NCBI RefSeq assembly: GCF_000300975.2
Contig: NZ_AEEC02000046.1
Span: forward strand, 1 to 34,991
DNA from: Herbaspirillum frisingense GSF30
GTDB lineage: Bacteria; Pseudomonadota; Gammaproteobacteria; Burkholderiales; Burkholderiaceae_D
Direction: 5' to 3'
DNA length: 34,991 nt
In this document: positions 9,518 to 18,266 of the stretch, one piece after another
Layout of the letters: every line of letters starts with the position of its first letter
Position numbering within the stretch: position 1 is the stretch's first letter
The notes under the pieces: model-generated
Told to the model about the DNA's origin: nothing
The model's input: only the letters and a program-made list of their open reading frames with translations
Databases searched by the model: none
Made by a program: the position numbers and the translations under genes

Positions 9518-10306
9518 ATGACCCGACTTGCCGCCAATCTCACCATGCTGTTTTCTGAACAGCCTTTCCTGGAACGCTTCAAGGCTGCGGCCGATGCCGG
9601 TTTCAAGGGCGTGGAATTCCTGTTCCCGTATGCCTTCGCGCCGCAGCAGATCGCCGACCAGCTGCGCACCCATCGCTTGCAACTGGTATTGCACAACCTG
9701 CCGGCCGGTAACTGGGATGCGGGCGAGCGGGGCATTGCCTGCCATCCGGATCGGGTGGCCGAGTTCCGCGCCGGTGTCGATGAGGCGATCCGTTATGCCA
9801 AGGCGCTGGAAGTGCCGCAGCTGAACTGCCTGGTCGGCATCCTGCCACCGGGTGTCGCGCGCGAGGCCGCCCGCGAGGTGCTGGTGGGCAATCTCAAGTA
9901 CGCCGCCAGCAAGCTCAAGGAGCAGGGCATCCGCCTGCTGATCGAACCGATCAACCATTTCGACATCCCCGGCTTCTTCCTCAACACCACGCGCCAGGCG
10001 GTAGAGCTGATCCTGGCCACCGGCTCGGACAATCTCTTCGTCCAGTACGACATCTATCACATGCAGCGCATGGAGGGCGAACTGGCCAACACCCTCAAGG
10101 CCAACCTCTCCCTGATCGGCCACGTGCAACTGGCCGATAACCCCGGACGCGGCGAGCCCGGCAGCGGCGAAATCAACTACCGCTACCTGTTCAGTTGGCT
10201 GCAGGAGATCGGCTATCGCGGCTGGATCGGCTGCGAATACAAACCGCAGGCCGGCACCGTCGCCGGCCTGGGCTGGATTGCGCAACACGGCTTGCAGCAC
10301 GCGTGA
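9518..10306 (+). CDS. hyi: Hydroxypyruvate isomerase
   Basis: Hyi interconverts hydroxypyruvate and tartronate semialdehyde, the product of Gcl. The 262-residue protein has the expected length and the TIM-barrel fold of the xylose-isomerase-like/AP-endonuclease-2 group. Visible blocks are NLTMLFSEQPFLERFKAAA and GFKGVEFLFPYAF near the N-terminus. The predicted metal-site glutamates are Glu143 in RLLIEPIN and Glu240 in WIGCEYKPQAGT, matching the spacing of the E. coli enzyme. An AGAGGAGA site directly precedes the ATG. It sits between gcl and glxR, the standard order of this operon. Confidence 0.95.
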   Translation: MTRLAANLTMLFSEQPFLERFKAAADAGFKGVEFLFPYAFAPQQIADQLRTHRLQLVLHNLPAGNWDAGERGIACHPDRVAEFRAGVDEAIRYAKALEVPQLNCLVGILPPGVAREAAREVLVGNLKYAASKLKEQGIRLLIEPINHFDIPGFFLNTTRQAVELILATGSDNLFVQYDIYHMQRMEGELANTLKANLSLIGHVQLADNPGRGEPGSGEINYRYLFSWLQEIGYRGWIGCEYKPQAGTVAGLGWIAQHGLQHA

Positions 10307-10373
10307 GTGCATCGGCGCGTGAATGCGCAAGTGCGCGCAAGCAGGATTTCATCTTTTCTTGAGGAGACACAGC

Positions 10374-11261
10374 ATGGCAAAAGTCGGATTCATCGGCCTG
10401 GGTATCATGGGCGCACCCATGGCGGACGAGCTGCAACAAGGCGGCCACAAGCTCTACCTGCATGACCAGAAGAACCCGCCGGCGGGATTGCTGGAAGGCG
10501 GCGCCACCGTCTGCACCTCGGGCGCGGAAGTGGCCAAGCGCGCCGACATCGTCATCGTCATGGTGCCGGATACGCCGCACGTCCAGGCTGTGCTGTTCGG
10601 CGAAAAGGGCGTGGCCGAAGGCCTCTCGCCCGGCAAGATCGTGGTCGACATGAGTTCCATCTCTCCCATCGCCACCAAGGAGTTCGCGCAGAAGATCAAC
10701 GCCCTGGGTTGCCAGTACCTGGATGCACCGGTCTCGGGTGGCGAAGTCGGCGCCAAGGCCGCCTCGCTGACCATCATGGTCGGCGGATCGGAATCGGCTT
10801 TCAACGACGTCAAGCCCCTGTTCGAACTGATGGGCAAGAACATCACCCTGGTCGGCGGCAACGGTGACGGCCAGACCACCAAGGTCGCCAACCAGATCAT
10901 CGTGGCCCTGAACATCCAGGCCGTGGCCGAGGCACTGCTGTTCGCTTCCCGGGCCGGTGCCGATCCGGCCCGGGTGCGTCAGGCACTGATGGGCGGTTTC
11001 GCCGCCTCGCGCATCCTGGAGGTGCATGGCGAACGCATGGTCAAGCGCAGCTTCAATCCGGGCTTCCGCATCGAGCTACACCAGAAGGACCTGAACCTGG
11101 CCCTGCAGGGCGCCAAGGCGCTGGGCATCAGCCTGCCCAACACCGCCACCGCGCAGGAGCTGATGAATGCCTGCGCCGCCCATGGCCTGAGCGGACTGGA
11201 TCACTCGGCGCTGTGTCGCGCCGTGGAGATCATGTCCAACCATGAGATCGCCCAGGCGTGA
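10374..11261 (+). CDS. glxR: 2-hydroxy-3-oxopropionate (tartronate semialdehyde) reductase
   Basis: GlxR reduces tartronate semialdehyde to D-glycerate with NAD(P)H and belongs to the beta-hydroxyacid dehydrogenase family. The 295-residue protein opens MAKVGFIGLGIMGAPMADEL, the Rossmann dinucleotide motif. DAPVSGGEVGAKAASLTIMVGG (residues 118-138) is the substrate-binding signature, and GNGDGQTTKVANQ carries the catalytic lysine (Lys170). A start upstream at 10323 is open, but the ATG at 10374 follows TTGAGGAGA and gives the family N-terminus. It is third in the gcl operon. In related beta-proteobacterial operons a glycerate kinase often follows; here the next item is a palindromic repeat and then pyk. 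Confidence 0.96.
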   Translation: MAKVGFIGLGIMGAPMADELQQGGHKLYLHDQKNPPAGLLEGGATVCTSGAEVAKRADIVIVMVPDTPHVQAVLFGEKGVAEGLSPGKIVVDMSSISPIATKEFAQKINALGCQYLDAPVSGGEVGAKAASLTIMVGGSESAFNDVKPLFELMGKNITLVGGNGDGQTTKVANQIIVALNIQAVAEALLFASRAGADPARVRQALMGGFAASRILEVHGERMVKRSFNPGFRIELHQKDLNLALQGAKALGISLPNTATAQELMNACAAHGLSGLDHSALCRAVEIMSNHEIAQA

Positions 11262-11323
11262 GCAGTTGACGCTGCCAGCATGAGGTGCGGCCAGGGATGA
11301 TGATGGTCCTGGCATACCTCATC

Positions 11324-11420
11324 CCGTTCGGACTGAGTAGCCGCGCAAGCGGCGTATCGAAGGCGCGCAGACGTGAGAGCGCCTTCGATACGATCCTTCG
11401 GATCTACTCAGTCCGAACGG
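11324..11420. repeat. Composite palindromic repeat (four-armed) between glxR and pyk
   Basis: The outer arms CCGTTCGGACTGAGTAG (11324-11340) and CTACTCAGTCCGAACGG (11404-11420) are perfect 17-base complements. Inside them GTATCGAAGGCGC (11354-11366) and GCGCCTTCGATAC (11379-11391) are perfect 13-base complements with a 12-base loop. Two short hairpins flank the inner stem: CCGC-gcaa-GCGG (11341-11352) and ATCC-ttc-GGAT (11393-11403). The folded form is one stem with three side arms. CTTTTTAG follows the right outer arm, so on the plus strand it could end glxR transcription. The text resembles dispersed intergenic palindromes known from other bacteria; copy number cannot be judged here. Confidence 0.85.
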
Positions 11421-11456
11421 CTTTTTAGTGATCAAAACAATTTAAAGAGGATGTTC

Positions 11457-12875
11457 ATGCGCCGCCAACGCCAGGCCAAAATCGTCGCCACCCTCGGCCC
11501 CGCCAGTGCCACGCCGGAAATGATCCGCGCCCTCTTCGAGGCGGGTGCCGACGTGTTCCGTTTCAATTTCAGTCACGGCAGCCACGCCGACCATCTCGCC
11601 CGCTACCAGATCGTGCGCCAGGTGGAGCAGGAAGTGGGCCGTCCCATCGCCGTGCTGGCCGACCTGCAGGGCCCCAAGCTGCGCATCGGCCAGTTCGCCC
11701 AAGGCCGTGTGAGTGTCGAGGCCGGGCAGGCCTTCGTGCTGGACCACGATGCGACCCCTGGTGATGCTCACCGGGTATGCCTGCCGCATCCGGAATTGTT
11801 CGAGGTCATCGGCCCCGGGCAAAGCCTGTTGATCGACGATGGCAAGGTGCGGCTGCAGGTCGACTCCAGCGATGGCGCCCGCATTCTCACCCGCGTGGTC
11901 AACAGCGGCGTGCTGTCCGACCGCAAGGGCGTCAATGTGCCGGATGCAGTGTTGCCGATTCCCGCACTGACCGCCAAGGACCGGCGCGACCTTGATTTCG
12001 CATTGGACATGGGCGCGGACTGGATCGCACTATCCTTCGTACAACGTCCTGAAGATGTGAAGGAAGCCCGCACCCTGGTTGCAGGCCGCGCGGCCATTCT
12101 TTCCAAGCTGGAAAAGCCTGCCGCGCTGGACCGGCTGGAAGAGATTATCGACGTCTCGGACGCCATCATGGTGGCGCGCGGCGACCTCGGTGTGGAGCTG
12201 CCGCCGGAATGCGTGCCGGGCACGCAAAAGCGCATCCTGCGTGCCTGCCGCCAGCAGGGCAAGCCGGTCGTGATCGCCACCCAGATGCTGGAATCCATGA
12301 TCAGTGCCCCGGTCCCCACCCGCGCAGAAGTCTCGGATGTAGCCAGTGCCATCTACGATGGCTCGGACGCGGTGATGCTCTCGGCCGAATCGGCCCATGG
12401 CGACTACCCGGTGCAGGCGGTGACGATGATGGATCGGGTGATCACCGAAGTGGAGCGAGACCCGCTCTACCGCACGCTGATGCAGGCCCAGTACGCGGCC
12501 CCGCAGCGCAACCGCCCGGACGCCATCTGCGCCGCCCTGCGCGACGTCGCCGGCATCCTCGGCGCCAGCGCCACGGTGACCTACACCAGCTCCGGCCATA
12601 CCAGCCTGCGCGCCGCCCGCGAACGCCCGTCCGCGCCCATCCTCTGCATTACCCCGCAACTGACGACGGCCCGACGGCTGGCGCTGGTATGGGGCGTGCA
12701 TTCCACCATCAGCGAACAGATGCACGACGAAAGCCAGCTGGTCGGTGCTGCCTGCCAGGCAGCGGTGCGGGAGGGATTTGCGCGCAAGGGGGACCAGATC
12801 GCCATCACCGCCGGCATGCCCTTCGGACAGCCGGGGAGTACCAATCTGTTGCGGGTGGCGGAGGTGTGGGGGTAG
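11457..12875 (+). CDS. pyk: Pyruvate kinase
   Basis: Pyruvate kinase converts phosphoenolpyruvate and ADP to pyruvate and ATP. With this start the protein is 472 residues, usual for bacterial forms. It begins MRRQRQAKIVATLGPAS and has VFRFNFSHG (residues 33-41), the active-site signature ILSKLEK with Lys217 and Glu219, MVARGDLGVELP (about 238-249) and QMLESMISAPVPTRAEVSDV. The frame is open back to 11373, inside the palindromic repeat. The ATG at 11457 is best because AAAGAGG lies six bases before it; an ATG at 11451 is too close. Its place after glxR fits a tartrate/glycerate-type operon whose product enters lower glycolysis. A strong terminator follows. Confidence 0.96.
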   Translation: MRRQRQAKIVATLGPASATPEMIRALFEAGADVFRFNFSHGSHADHLARYQIVRQVEQEVGRPIAVLADLQGPKLRIGQFAQGRVSVEAGQAFVLDHDATPGDAHRVCLPHPELFEVIGPGQSLLIDDGKVRLQVDSSDGARILTRVVNSGVLSDRKGVNVPDAVLPIPALTAKDRRDLDFALDMGADWIALSFVQRPEDVKEARTLVAGRAAILSKLEKPAALDRLEEIIDVSDAIMVARGDLGVELPPECVPGTQKRILRACRQQGKPVVIATQMLESMISAPVPTRAEVSDVASAIYDGSDAVMLSAESAHGDYPVQAVTMMDRVITEVERDPLYRTLMQAQYAAPQRNRPDAICAALRDVAGILGASATVTYTSSGHTSLRAARERPSAPILCITPQLTTARRLALVWGVHSTISEQMHDESQLVGAACQAAVREGFARKGDQIAITAGMPFGQPGSTNLLRVAEVWG

Positions 12876-12905
12876 GCCGGATAACCATCATGATGGCCGG
12901 AGAAG

Positions 12906-12935
12906 CCGTTCAGCATCATGCTGAACGGTTTTTTT
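12906..12935 (+). terminator. Intrinsic terminator of pyk
   Basis: CCGTTCAGCA (12906-12915) and TGCTGAACGG (12919-12928) form a perfect 10-pair stem with a 3-base loop, followed directly by seven T (12929-12935). It lies 30 bases past the pyk stop. The T-tract overlaps the stop codon of the convergent chemoreceptor gene. Confidence 0.93.
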
Positions 12936-14491
12936 CATGGGTGCGCTGGCGCCAGCTTGAACACCCCCACCACATCCTGCAACTGCACGGCCTGGTCGCG
13001 CATGGCCTGGGCGGCGGCGGCGGCCTGTTCCACCAGGGCCGCGTTCTGCTGGGTCGATTCGTCCATCTGCGTGATAGCCCGGTTGATTTCTTCCAGGCCC
13101 GTGCTCTGCTCCTGGCTGGCCCGGCTGATCTCGGCGATGATGGTGTTGACCCGCTGCACGCTGGCCACCACATCCTCCATGGTGCTGCCGGCCTGCTGCA
13201 CCAGGGTACTGCCGTTTTCGATCTTGCCCACCGAGTCATGGATCAGGGTCTTGATCTCGCGGGCGGCGCTGGCGCTGCGCTGGGCCAGCGAGCGCACCTC
13301 CGAGGCCACCACCGCAAAGCCGCGTCCCTGTTCGCCGGCACGCGCGGCTTCCACGGCAGCATTGAGCGCGAGGATATTGGTCTGGAAGGCGATGCCGTCA
13401 ATGACCGCGATGATGTCCACGATCTGCCGTGAGGACGCATTGATGTCAGCCATCGTATCGACCACCCGATGCACCACGCTCCCGCCCTGTACCGCGATGC
13501 CGGAGGCGGTGCTGGCCAGTTGCGTGGCCTGACGGGCGTTGTCGGCGTTCTGCCTGACGGTGGTGGTCAGCTCTTCCATGGCCGAGGCGGTTTCTTCCAG
13601 GGAGCCCGCCTGCTGCTCGGTGCGGGCCGAGAGATCCAGGTTGCCGCTGGCGATTTCACCGGCGGCATGGTGGATCGTATTGCTGCCCTGGTGCACGCGA
13701 CCAACGATGTTGCGCAAGTTCTCATTCATCAGTTTCAGGGCCGCCATCAGCTCGCCAGTCTCGTCGCGCGAGGTGACTTCCACCTGCGTGGACAGGTCGC
13801 CTTCGGCCACCCGCCGTGCCACGCCCACGGCATGGCCGAGCGGGCGCGAGATGCTGCGCGAGACCAGCCATGCGACTGCGGTAGCCAGCAGCAGAGCGAC
13901 CACGGCCAGGCTGTTGATGAGTAGACGGGCACTGGCCGAATCCCGGGTGGCTGCTTCGCCAGCCGCATCCATCAGGCCACCCTGGTAGTCGAACATGGCA
14001 TCGAGCGCAATGAAGTACTTGATCTGCACCGGCATGAATTGCTGCGGCAGGAAGGCACGGGCTTCATCGGTGCGACCCGCCATGGCCAGGGCCATGAGCT
14101 GGTCGCGCGCGGGAACGTAGGCCTGGCGTGCCGCGATAGCGGCTTCCACGTATCGCCTGTCTTCCTCGGTGCGTGCCACTTGCTGCAGCCTGGCCAGGTA
14201 TTCGTTCATCTTGCGGTCGGCCGCCGTGGCATCGGCGGCCAGGGCCTTGATGCGCTCGGGGTCGCTGGTGAGCAGGATGTCGCGGATATCCAGGGCGATC
14301 TTGTTGACCTGGATCTGTACCGTGTTGGCCATGACCGTCTTGGGATAGCGGTCCTTGACGATGAGGCCGATGCCATCGGCCAGTCGTCCCAGTTGCAGGT
14401 TGCCGAGTATGGCGATGGCCAGCAGGAGCACCATGACTGCGCCAAAACCCAGCGCCAGGCGGGCGCCGATCTTCATGTCCGAGATACTCAT
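12935..14491 (-). CDS. Methyl-accepting chemotaxis protein, 4-helix-bundle sensor
   Basis: This is a membrane chemoreceptor that would signal through CheA/CheW. The 518-residue protein has a first membrane helix (about residues 10-30, [20 protein letters not shown]) and a periplasmic four-helix-bundle ligand region (about 35-190). A second membrane helix (about 190-212) and a HAMP linker ([20 protein letters not shown]) come next. The cytoplasmic signalling domain has the conserved tip [20 protein letters not shown] and [19 protein letters not shown]. It ends [12 protein letters not shown], with no CheR-tethering pentapeptide. It starts 24 bases after the deaminase stop, so the two are probably co-transcribed, suggesting a purine-related ligand. 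The ligand itself is not visible in sequence. Confidence 0.93.
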   Translation of the reverse strand: MSISDMKIGARLALGFGAVMVLLLAIAILGNLQLGRLADGIGLIVKDRYPKTVMANTVQIQVNKIALDIRDILLTSDPERIKALAADATAADRKMNEYLARLQQVARTEEDRRYVEAAIAARQAYVPARDQLMALAMAGRTDEARAFLPQQFMPVQIKYFIALDAMFDYQGGLMDAAGEAATRDSASARLLINSLAVVALLLATAVAWLVSRSISRPLGHAVGVARRVAEGDLSTQVEVTSRDETGELMAALKLMNENLRNIVGRVHQGSNTIHHAAGEIASGNLDLSARTEQQAGSLEETASAMEELTTTVRQNADNARQATQLASTASGIAVQGGSVVHRVVDTMADINASSRQIVDIIAVIDGIAFQTNILALNAAVEAARAGEQGRGFAVVASEVRSLAQRSASAAREIKTLIHDSVGKIENGSTLVQQAGSTMEDVVASVQRVNTIIAEISRASQEQSTGLEEINRAITQMDESTQQNAALVEQAAAAAQAMRDQAVQLQDVVGVFKLAPAHP

Positions 14492-14515
14492 GTTCGACTC
14501 CGGAGTGAGGGTGGG

Positions 14516-15904
14516 TTAGTGGGCGGATGAGCGGGCCGCTTCAGCCAGTTGCAGCGACAGGGCGTTGTGCCGCTCCAGCACCACCCCCAGATCGATGCTG
14601 GTGAACTGCCCCTCGCGCACGATCACGCGACCGTTGATGATGCTGTAGTCCACATTGGCCGGGGTGCAGAACACCAGCGCGGCCACCGGGTCATGCAGCG
14701 CCCCGGCAAAGGCCAGCTGGCGCGTGTCGAACAGCACCAGATCGGCTGACATGCCGGGTTTGAGCGCGCCGATGTCATCCCGATTCAATACCTTCGCACC
14801 CCCCAGGGTGGCGATCTCCAGCGCCTGGCGTGCCGTCATGGCGTCCGGGCCGAATCCTACCCGCTGCAGCAGCATCGCCTGACGCACTTCGCCCAGCATG
14901 TGGGCGCTATCGTTGGAGGCACTGCCATCCACCCCCAGTCCGACCGGCACGCCCGCGTCCAGCATCTTGCGGATGGGGGCGATGCCAGAGGCCAGGCGCA
15001 TGTTGGAACAGGGGCAATGCGCCACGCCGGTGCCGGTGCGGGCGAAGAGATCGATACCGTGATCATCCAGTTGCACGCAGTGGGCGTGCCAGACGTCGTG
15101 GCCGACCCAGCCGCAGTCCTCGGCGTATTGGGCCGGGGTCATGTTGAATTTCTCGCGGCTGTAGGCGATGTCGTTGACGTTCTCGGCCAGGTGGGTGTGC
15201 AGGGAAACGCCGTAGTGGCGGGCCAGGTCGGCGGCTTCGCGCATCAGGTCGCGCGAGACCGAGAAGGGCGAGCAGGGGGCGACCACGATGCGCTGCATGG
15301 CGTGACGCGCCGGGTCGTGATAGGTCTCGATGAGGCGGCGACTGTCCTTGAGGATGGCTTCTTCGTCTTCCACCACGCTGTCCGGCGGCAGGCCGCCCTT
15401 GGATTGGCCTACGCTCATGGCGCCTCGGGCGCCGTGGAAGCGCATGCCGATCTGGGTCGCGGCTTCCAGACTGTCATCCAGGCGGGTCTGGTTGGGGTAG
15501 ATGTAGAGATGGTCGCTGCTGGTGGTGCAGCCGGAGAGGATCAGCTCGGCCATGGCGGTGAGCGTGGAGACCTGGATCATCTCGGGGGTGAGGCCGGCCC
15601 AGATCGGGTAGAGGTTGGTGAGCCAGTTGAACAGTTCGCCATTCTGCGCGGCGGGGATGACGCGCGTGAGGCTCTGGTACATGTGGTGGTGGGTGTTGAC
15701 CAGGCCGGGGATGACGACATGGTGGGTGGCGTCGATGATTTCATCGGCCTGCTGCGGCAGGTCGGCGCTCTTGCCGACCTGTTCGATCACGTTGTCGCGG
15801 ATGTAGACGGCGCCTTGCGGGATTTCTTCGCGGGTGTCGTTCATGGTGACGAGCACGCGGGCGTTCCTGATCAGCAGGGTCTTGCTGTTTGGCTTGTGTT
15901 GCAT
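14516..15904 (-). CDS. 8-oxoguanine deaminase / guanine deaminase-type amidohydrolase
   Basis: This is a zinc amidohydrolase that deaminates an aminopurine: 8-oxoguanine to urate, or guanine to xanthine. Either product feeds the pathway encoded around it. The 462-residue protein has the first metal motif NTHHHMYQSLTR (His72-His74). SLHTHLAENVNDIAYSREKF and VWHAHCVQLDDHGI follow, and the catalytic Asp is in GLGVDGSASNDSAHMLGEVR. The run HCPCSNMRLASGIAPIRKML is typical of the family described as 8-oxoguanine deaminase rather than of classical GuaD, which is why I prefer that name. AAGGAG precedes the ATG. The chemoreceptor gene follows 24 bases after the stop. Substrate preference is inferred from family resemblance. 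Confidence 0.88.
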   Translation of the reverse strand: MQHKPNSKTLLIRNARVLVTMNDTREEIPQGAVYIRDNVIEQVGKSADLPQQADEIIDATHHVVIPGLVNTHHHMYQSLTRVIPAAQNGELFNWLTNLYPIWAGLTPEMIQVSTLTAMAELILSGCTTSSDHLYIYPNQTRLDDSLEAATQIGMRFHGARGAMSVGQSKGGLPPDSVVEDEEAILKDSRRLIETYHDPARHAMQRIVVAPCSPFSVSRDLMREAADLARHYGVSLHTHLAENVNDIAYSREKFNMTPAQYAEDCGWVGHDVWHAHCVQLDDHGIDLFARTGTGVAHCPCSNMRLASGIAPIRKMLDAGVPVGLGVDGSASNDSAHMLGEVRQAMLLQRVGFGPDAMTARQALEIATLGGAKVLNRDDIGALKPGMSADLVLFDTRQLAFAGALHDPVAALVFCTPANVDYSIINGRVIVREGQFTSIDLGVVLERHNALSLQLAEAARSSAH

Positions 15905-16173
15905 GTTGCTGGACTCCTTCTTGGGTTCCTTGTTTCTGTTGGATTGGCTTGCTTGCGGGTCGACGCAGGTGACAGGGGGGAGTCCCTTTCTTGCCCTATT
16001 AACGCTGCGGCGCGTGGGGTTGCTGGGTAGATTGAATCCTGCCTGACACGGGTTGTTGGTTTATCGAGTCCACTGTAAAGACGTCCTGCCTATACCGGGG
16101 CAAGGCTCCTGAACATGCATGTTACTGCACTCGAATGCTTCACCAACTTGTCGTATGTGGACAGGTGAAAGTC
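15905..16173. other. Divergent intergenic region, deaminase / accessory cassette
   Basis: No gene is supported. It should hold the promoters of the deaminase-chemoreceptor unit and of the plus-strand cassette. A perfect 12-base palindrome, AACATGCATGTT, lies at 16112-16123, about 50 bases before the chosen cassette start. Base composition falls from GC-rich to mixed across it. Confidence 0.4.
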
Positions 16174-17625
16174 ATGGTGTTTCAAACTGCTACGATAGGT
16201 TTGGGCGGTCCTGCTGAGTACACTGGCGAGCTTGTTCGTCATCAAGCTGTCTGGAAATCCAGAAGCTGGAAGGTACTCCCGACAATGGCAAAGACAAGAA
16301 AAATCCCCTACTACAAGATAGCGAAGGCACGACTGCCGTTCAGCAAGCCCAGGTGGAAATGCCATGCCGGATTCGAAGGGTGTATCGCAATCAACACTCC
16401 TCAGACCGTCTCGTACGAACGCTTTGCTCCTGGCGAGGTAGCACCGTCTTCCAAGTCAATACCAACATCCTCCGGGTCCACGGCCGGGGATGTTGCTGCC
16501 GTGCGATCAGAGACCGAACATCAGAAGTCGACCGCATTCGGAAAGAAACAGGAACCGAAGGAATTTCGCGGCCAGCAGTTCGTGGAACTTGAGGCTGAAG
16601 ATTGCGAGAAGCTCCCTGAATTCGACCTCCAGGACATTCCTGATGCGATGGATCGTATGAGGTGGCCCATGGCCGCCAAGCTCGCCAGGAAGTGGTTTAA
16701 AGGGCCTGCTCACGTATGGGACGATGACCTCGACTCTGTTCAACCCCTTGAGGACAAGCTCGTCACCCTGGATTGGGCGCTGCGATACGGCAGCGTCAAA
16801 AAGCGTTTGAATAATCTCCTTCAAATGACTGGTTCAAAAAACGCGCAGGCTGTTCTCAAAAGAAAGCTTCTACGCCATGCGTCCGATACCTTCCAACGCG
16901 CCGCCAGTGCCAAGCCGAATCTCGATCTGGATACGACTGATTTCGTCGTCGACTTACGACAGTTTCATCTGGATTGGCACTTCCAAAAAATGGAAGTTTC
17001 CATACTGGACACCACAGAAGGCGTTCTTGTCCTCACGGATCTTTCTGGCGCATTGGGAAATTTTGTTCTCTATGCCGCCATAGGAAGAGCCCATCTCAAC
17101 GGGGCAAGATATTTCAAATACGATACCGATCCGCAGCAGTTTTGCATGGATGCCTCTGCCTCCGTCACCCATGTCTATATCTACATCAAGGACAATTATT
17201 CTTTCAACGACAAAGATCCTTCCAGGAGTCAATATCTTGGACACTGGAATAAGCGCGACATGATTACGTCCTACTACCTTGCGGGTAATGACATCGCCGG
17301 GCAACTGAAACCAAGCCTTCGGCGCCAGAACAAAAATCACGACGCGCCAAAGGAAAACTTTCGTTTGAGGTCTGATTACCTCCCAGGCCAACACATCGTC
17401 GATAAGCCCGTCGATACAAGACGTAGCCTGTTCAGCAAATTCCAGGCAAAAGACGTCTATTGGCCCGTCTACAACAGGTCCTATAACGAATGGCGGAAGG
17501 CGCGCAACAGAGGAGAGGATTTTATGATTTACAGCAAACCTCAACTCTACAAGCTGGAGACGCCCATCATCATCGACCTTGGTACGATATGCCGACCCTA
17601 CGACATTACTTCAAAAAAACCGTAA
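16174..17625 (+). CDS. DUF6402-like protein of unknown function, lower-GC cassette gene 1
   Basis: I do not know the function. The C-terminal half, including VYWPVYNRSYNEWRKARNRG and DFMIYSKPQLYKLETPIII, resembles proteins annotated DUF6402, which in my recollection often lie near type VI secretion genes; this is memory, not a search. The protein is 483 residues, without signal peptide or clear membrane helix. A basic N-terminal segment (IPYYKIAKARLPFSKPRWKC) is followed by a Ser/Thr/Pro-rich linker. The ATG at 16174 has an AGGTGA site five bases upstream. An ATG at 16285 (446 residues, starting MAKTRKIPYYK) and one at 16135 are alternatives. Codon use and base composition are less GC-rich than the neighbours, suggesting acquisition. 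It overlaps the next gene by 37 bases. Confidence 0.75.
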   Translation: MVFQTATIGLGGPAEYTGELVRHQAVWKSRSWKVLPTMAKTRKIPYYKIAKARLPFSKPRWKCHAGFEGCIAINTPQTVSYERFAPGEVAPSSKSIPTSSGSTAGDVAAVRSETEHQKSTAFGKKQEPKEFRGQQFVELEAEDCEKLPEFDLQDIPDAMDRMRWPMAAKLARKWFKGPAHVWDDDLDSVQPLEDKLVTLDWALRYGSVKKRLNNLLQMTGSKNAQAVLKRKLLRHASDTFQRAASAKPNLDLDTTDFVVDLRQFHLDWHFQKMEVSILDTTEGVLVLTDLSGALGNFVLYAAIGRAHLNGARYFKYDTDPQQFCMDASASVTHVYIYIKDNYSFNDKDPSRSQYLGHWNKRDMITSYYLAGNDIAGQLKPSLRRQNKNHDAPKENFRLRSDYLPGQHIVDKPVDTRRSLFSKFQAKDVYWPVYNRSYNEWRKARNRGEDFMIYSKPQLYKLETPIIIDLGTICRPYDITSKKP

Positions 17626-18266
17626 AGAACGCTCTAGTGCTTGCCGCAGCGTGCTTTGCGGTCTTCTTGTCGGCGTTGTTGCTTGCTTGGCTCTTGCCAT
17701 CCAACGGTCCTGACCTGCGCCCATTCCTCCTCCTCATGTACGCAAAAGGGATAGGCATTGGCGTGGCAATTTTCACAGCCGTCTTCTTTCTATTCAAGGC
17801 CTACAAAGTCTGTAAAACGGAAAGGTCCTTCCCTCAAGAACTATTCAAGATGACGCCATCCATCGTCATCCTGATCGTCGTGTTTCTATTCTCATCAACC
17901 TATCTGTTCAACTTTTTCCACCAGACCGACTGCACGCAACACGACTACACCGCAAAGCTTGACGGTGGAATAAAAAGAATTGGCAGCAAGACCTACCACA
18001 TTCGCATCTGTGGCGCGGGTCTCATCGACAGTCATTTCCTTGGAGAAGGACTCGATAAGGTCCTTCTCTCGGTCACGGATGAACAAGGCACAATTTTGGC
18101 AAAGAGGCACTACACGATCTTCTCGGACGACTCCCTGGGGCTGGCATCCTTGCAGATCAGTGACGATAAACTTCTCTACTTCGATGCTGACAGCAAGCAA
18201 GGCGAGATTGCAATTCCGCCCACCATCCAAGACTGGATAGGGGCGAGGATTCCGGTGTTCAATTGA
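17589..18266 (+). CDS. Three-helix inner-membrane protein, cassette gene 2 (unknown function)
   Basis: No function is recognised. The 225-residue protein has three hydrophobic segments (about residues 14-36, 46-69 and 90-110). Basic residues before the first and after the second predict a cytoplasmic N-terminus and a periplasmic C-terminal domain of about 115 residues. That domain starts at Cys115 and includes YHIRICGAG with Cys143, a possible disulfide, and ends PPTIQDWIGARIPVFN. I recall similar C-terminal domains in small proteins beside type VI secretion effectors, but have not tested it. The start is the ATG at 17589, inside the upstream gene, which implies translational coupling; a start at 17490 would give an unlikely Gln/His-rich extension. 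A membrane partner or immunity protein for gene 1 is a reasonable guess. Confidence 0.75.
   Translation: MPTLRHYFKKTVKNALVLAAACFAVFLSALLLAWLLPSNGPDLRPFLLLMYAKGIGIGVAIFTAVFFLFKAYKVCKTERSFPQELFKMTPSIVILIVVFLFSSTYLFNFFHQTDCTQHDYTAKLDGGIKRIGSKTYHIRICGAGLIDSHFLGEGLDKVLLSVTDEQGTILAKRHYTIFSDDSLGLASLQISDDKLLYFDADSKQGEIAIPPTIQDWIGARIPVFN

Noticed and set aside
11324..11420. tRNA gene, suggested by the cloverleaf-like fold
   Set aside because: Arm lengths, absence of T-loop and anticodon-loop consensus and the symmetry of the outer arms do not fit a tRNA.
16090..16365. Minus-strand open frame overlapping the start of the cassette
   Set aside because: No ribosome-binding site or recognisable features, and it overlaps the better-supported plus-strand gene. 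Not fully excluded.
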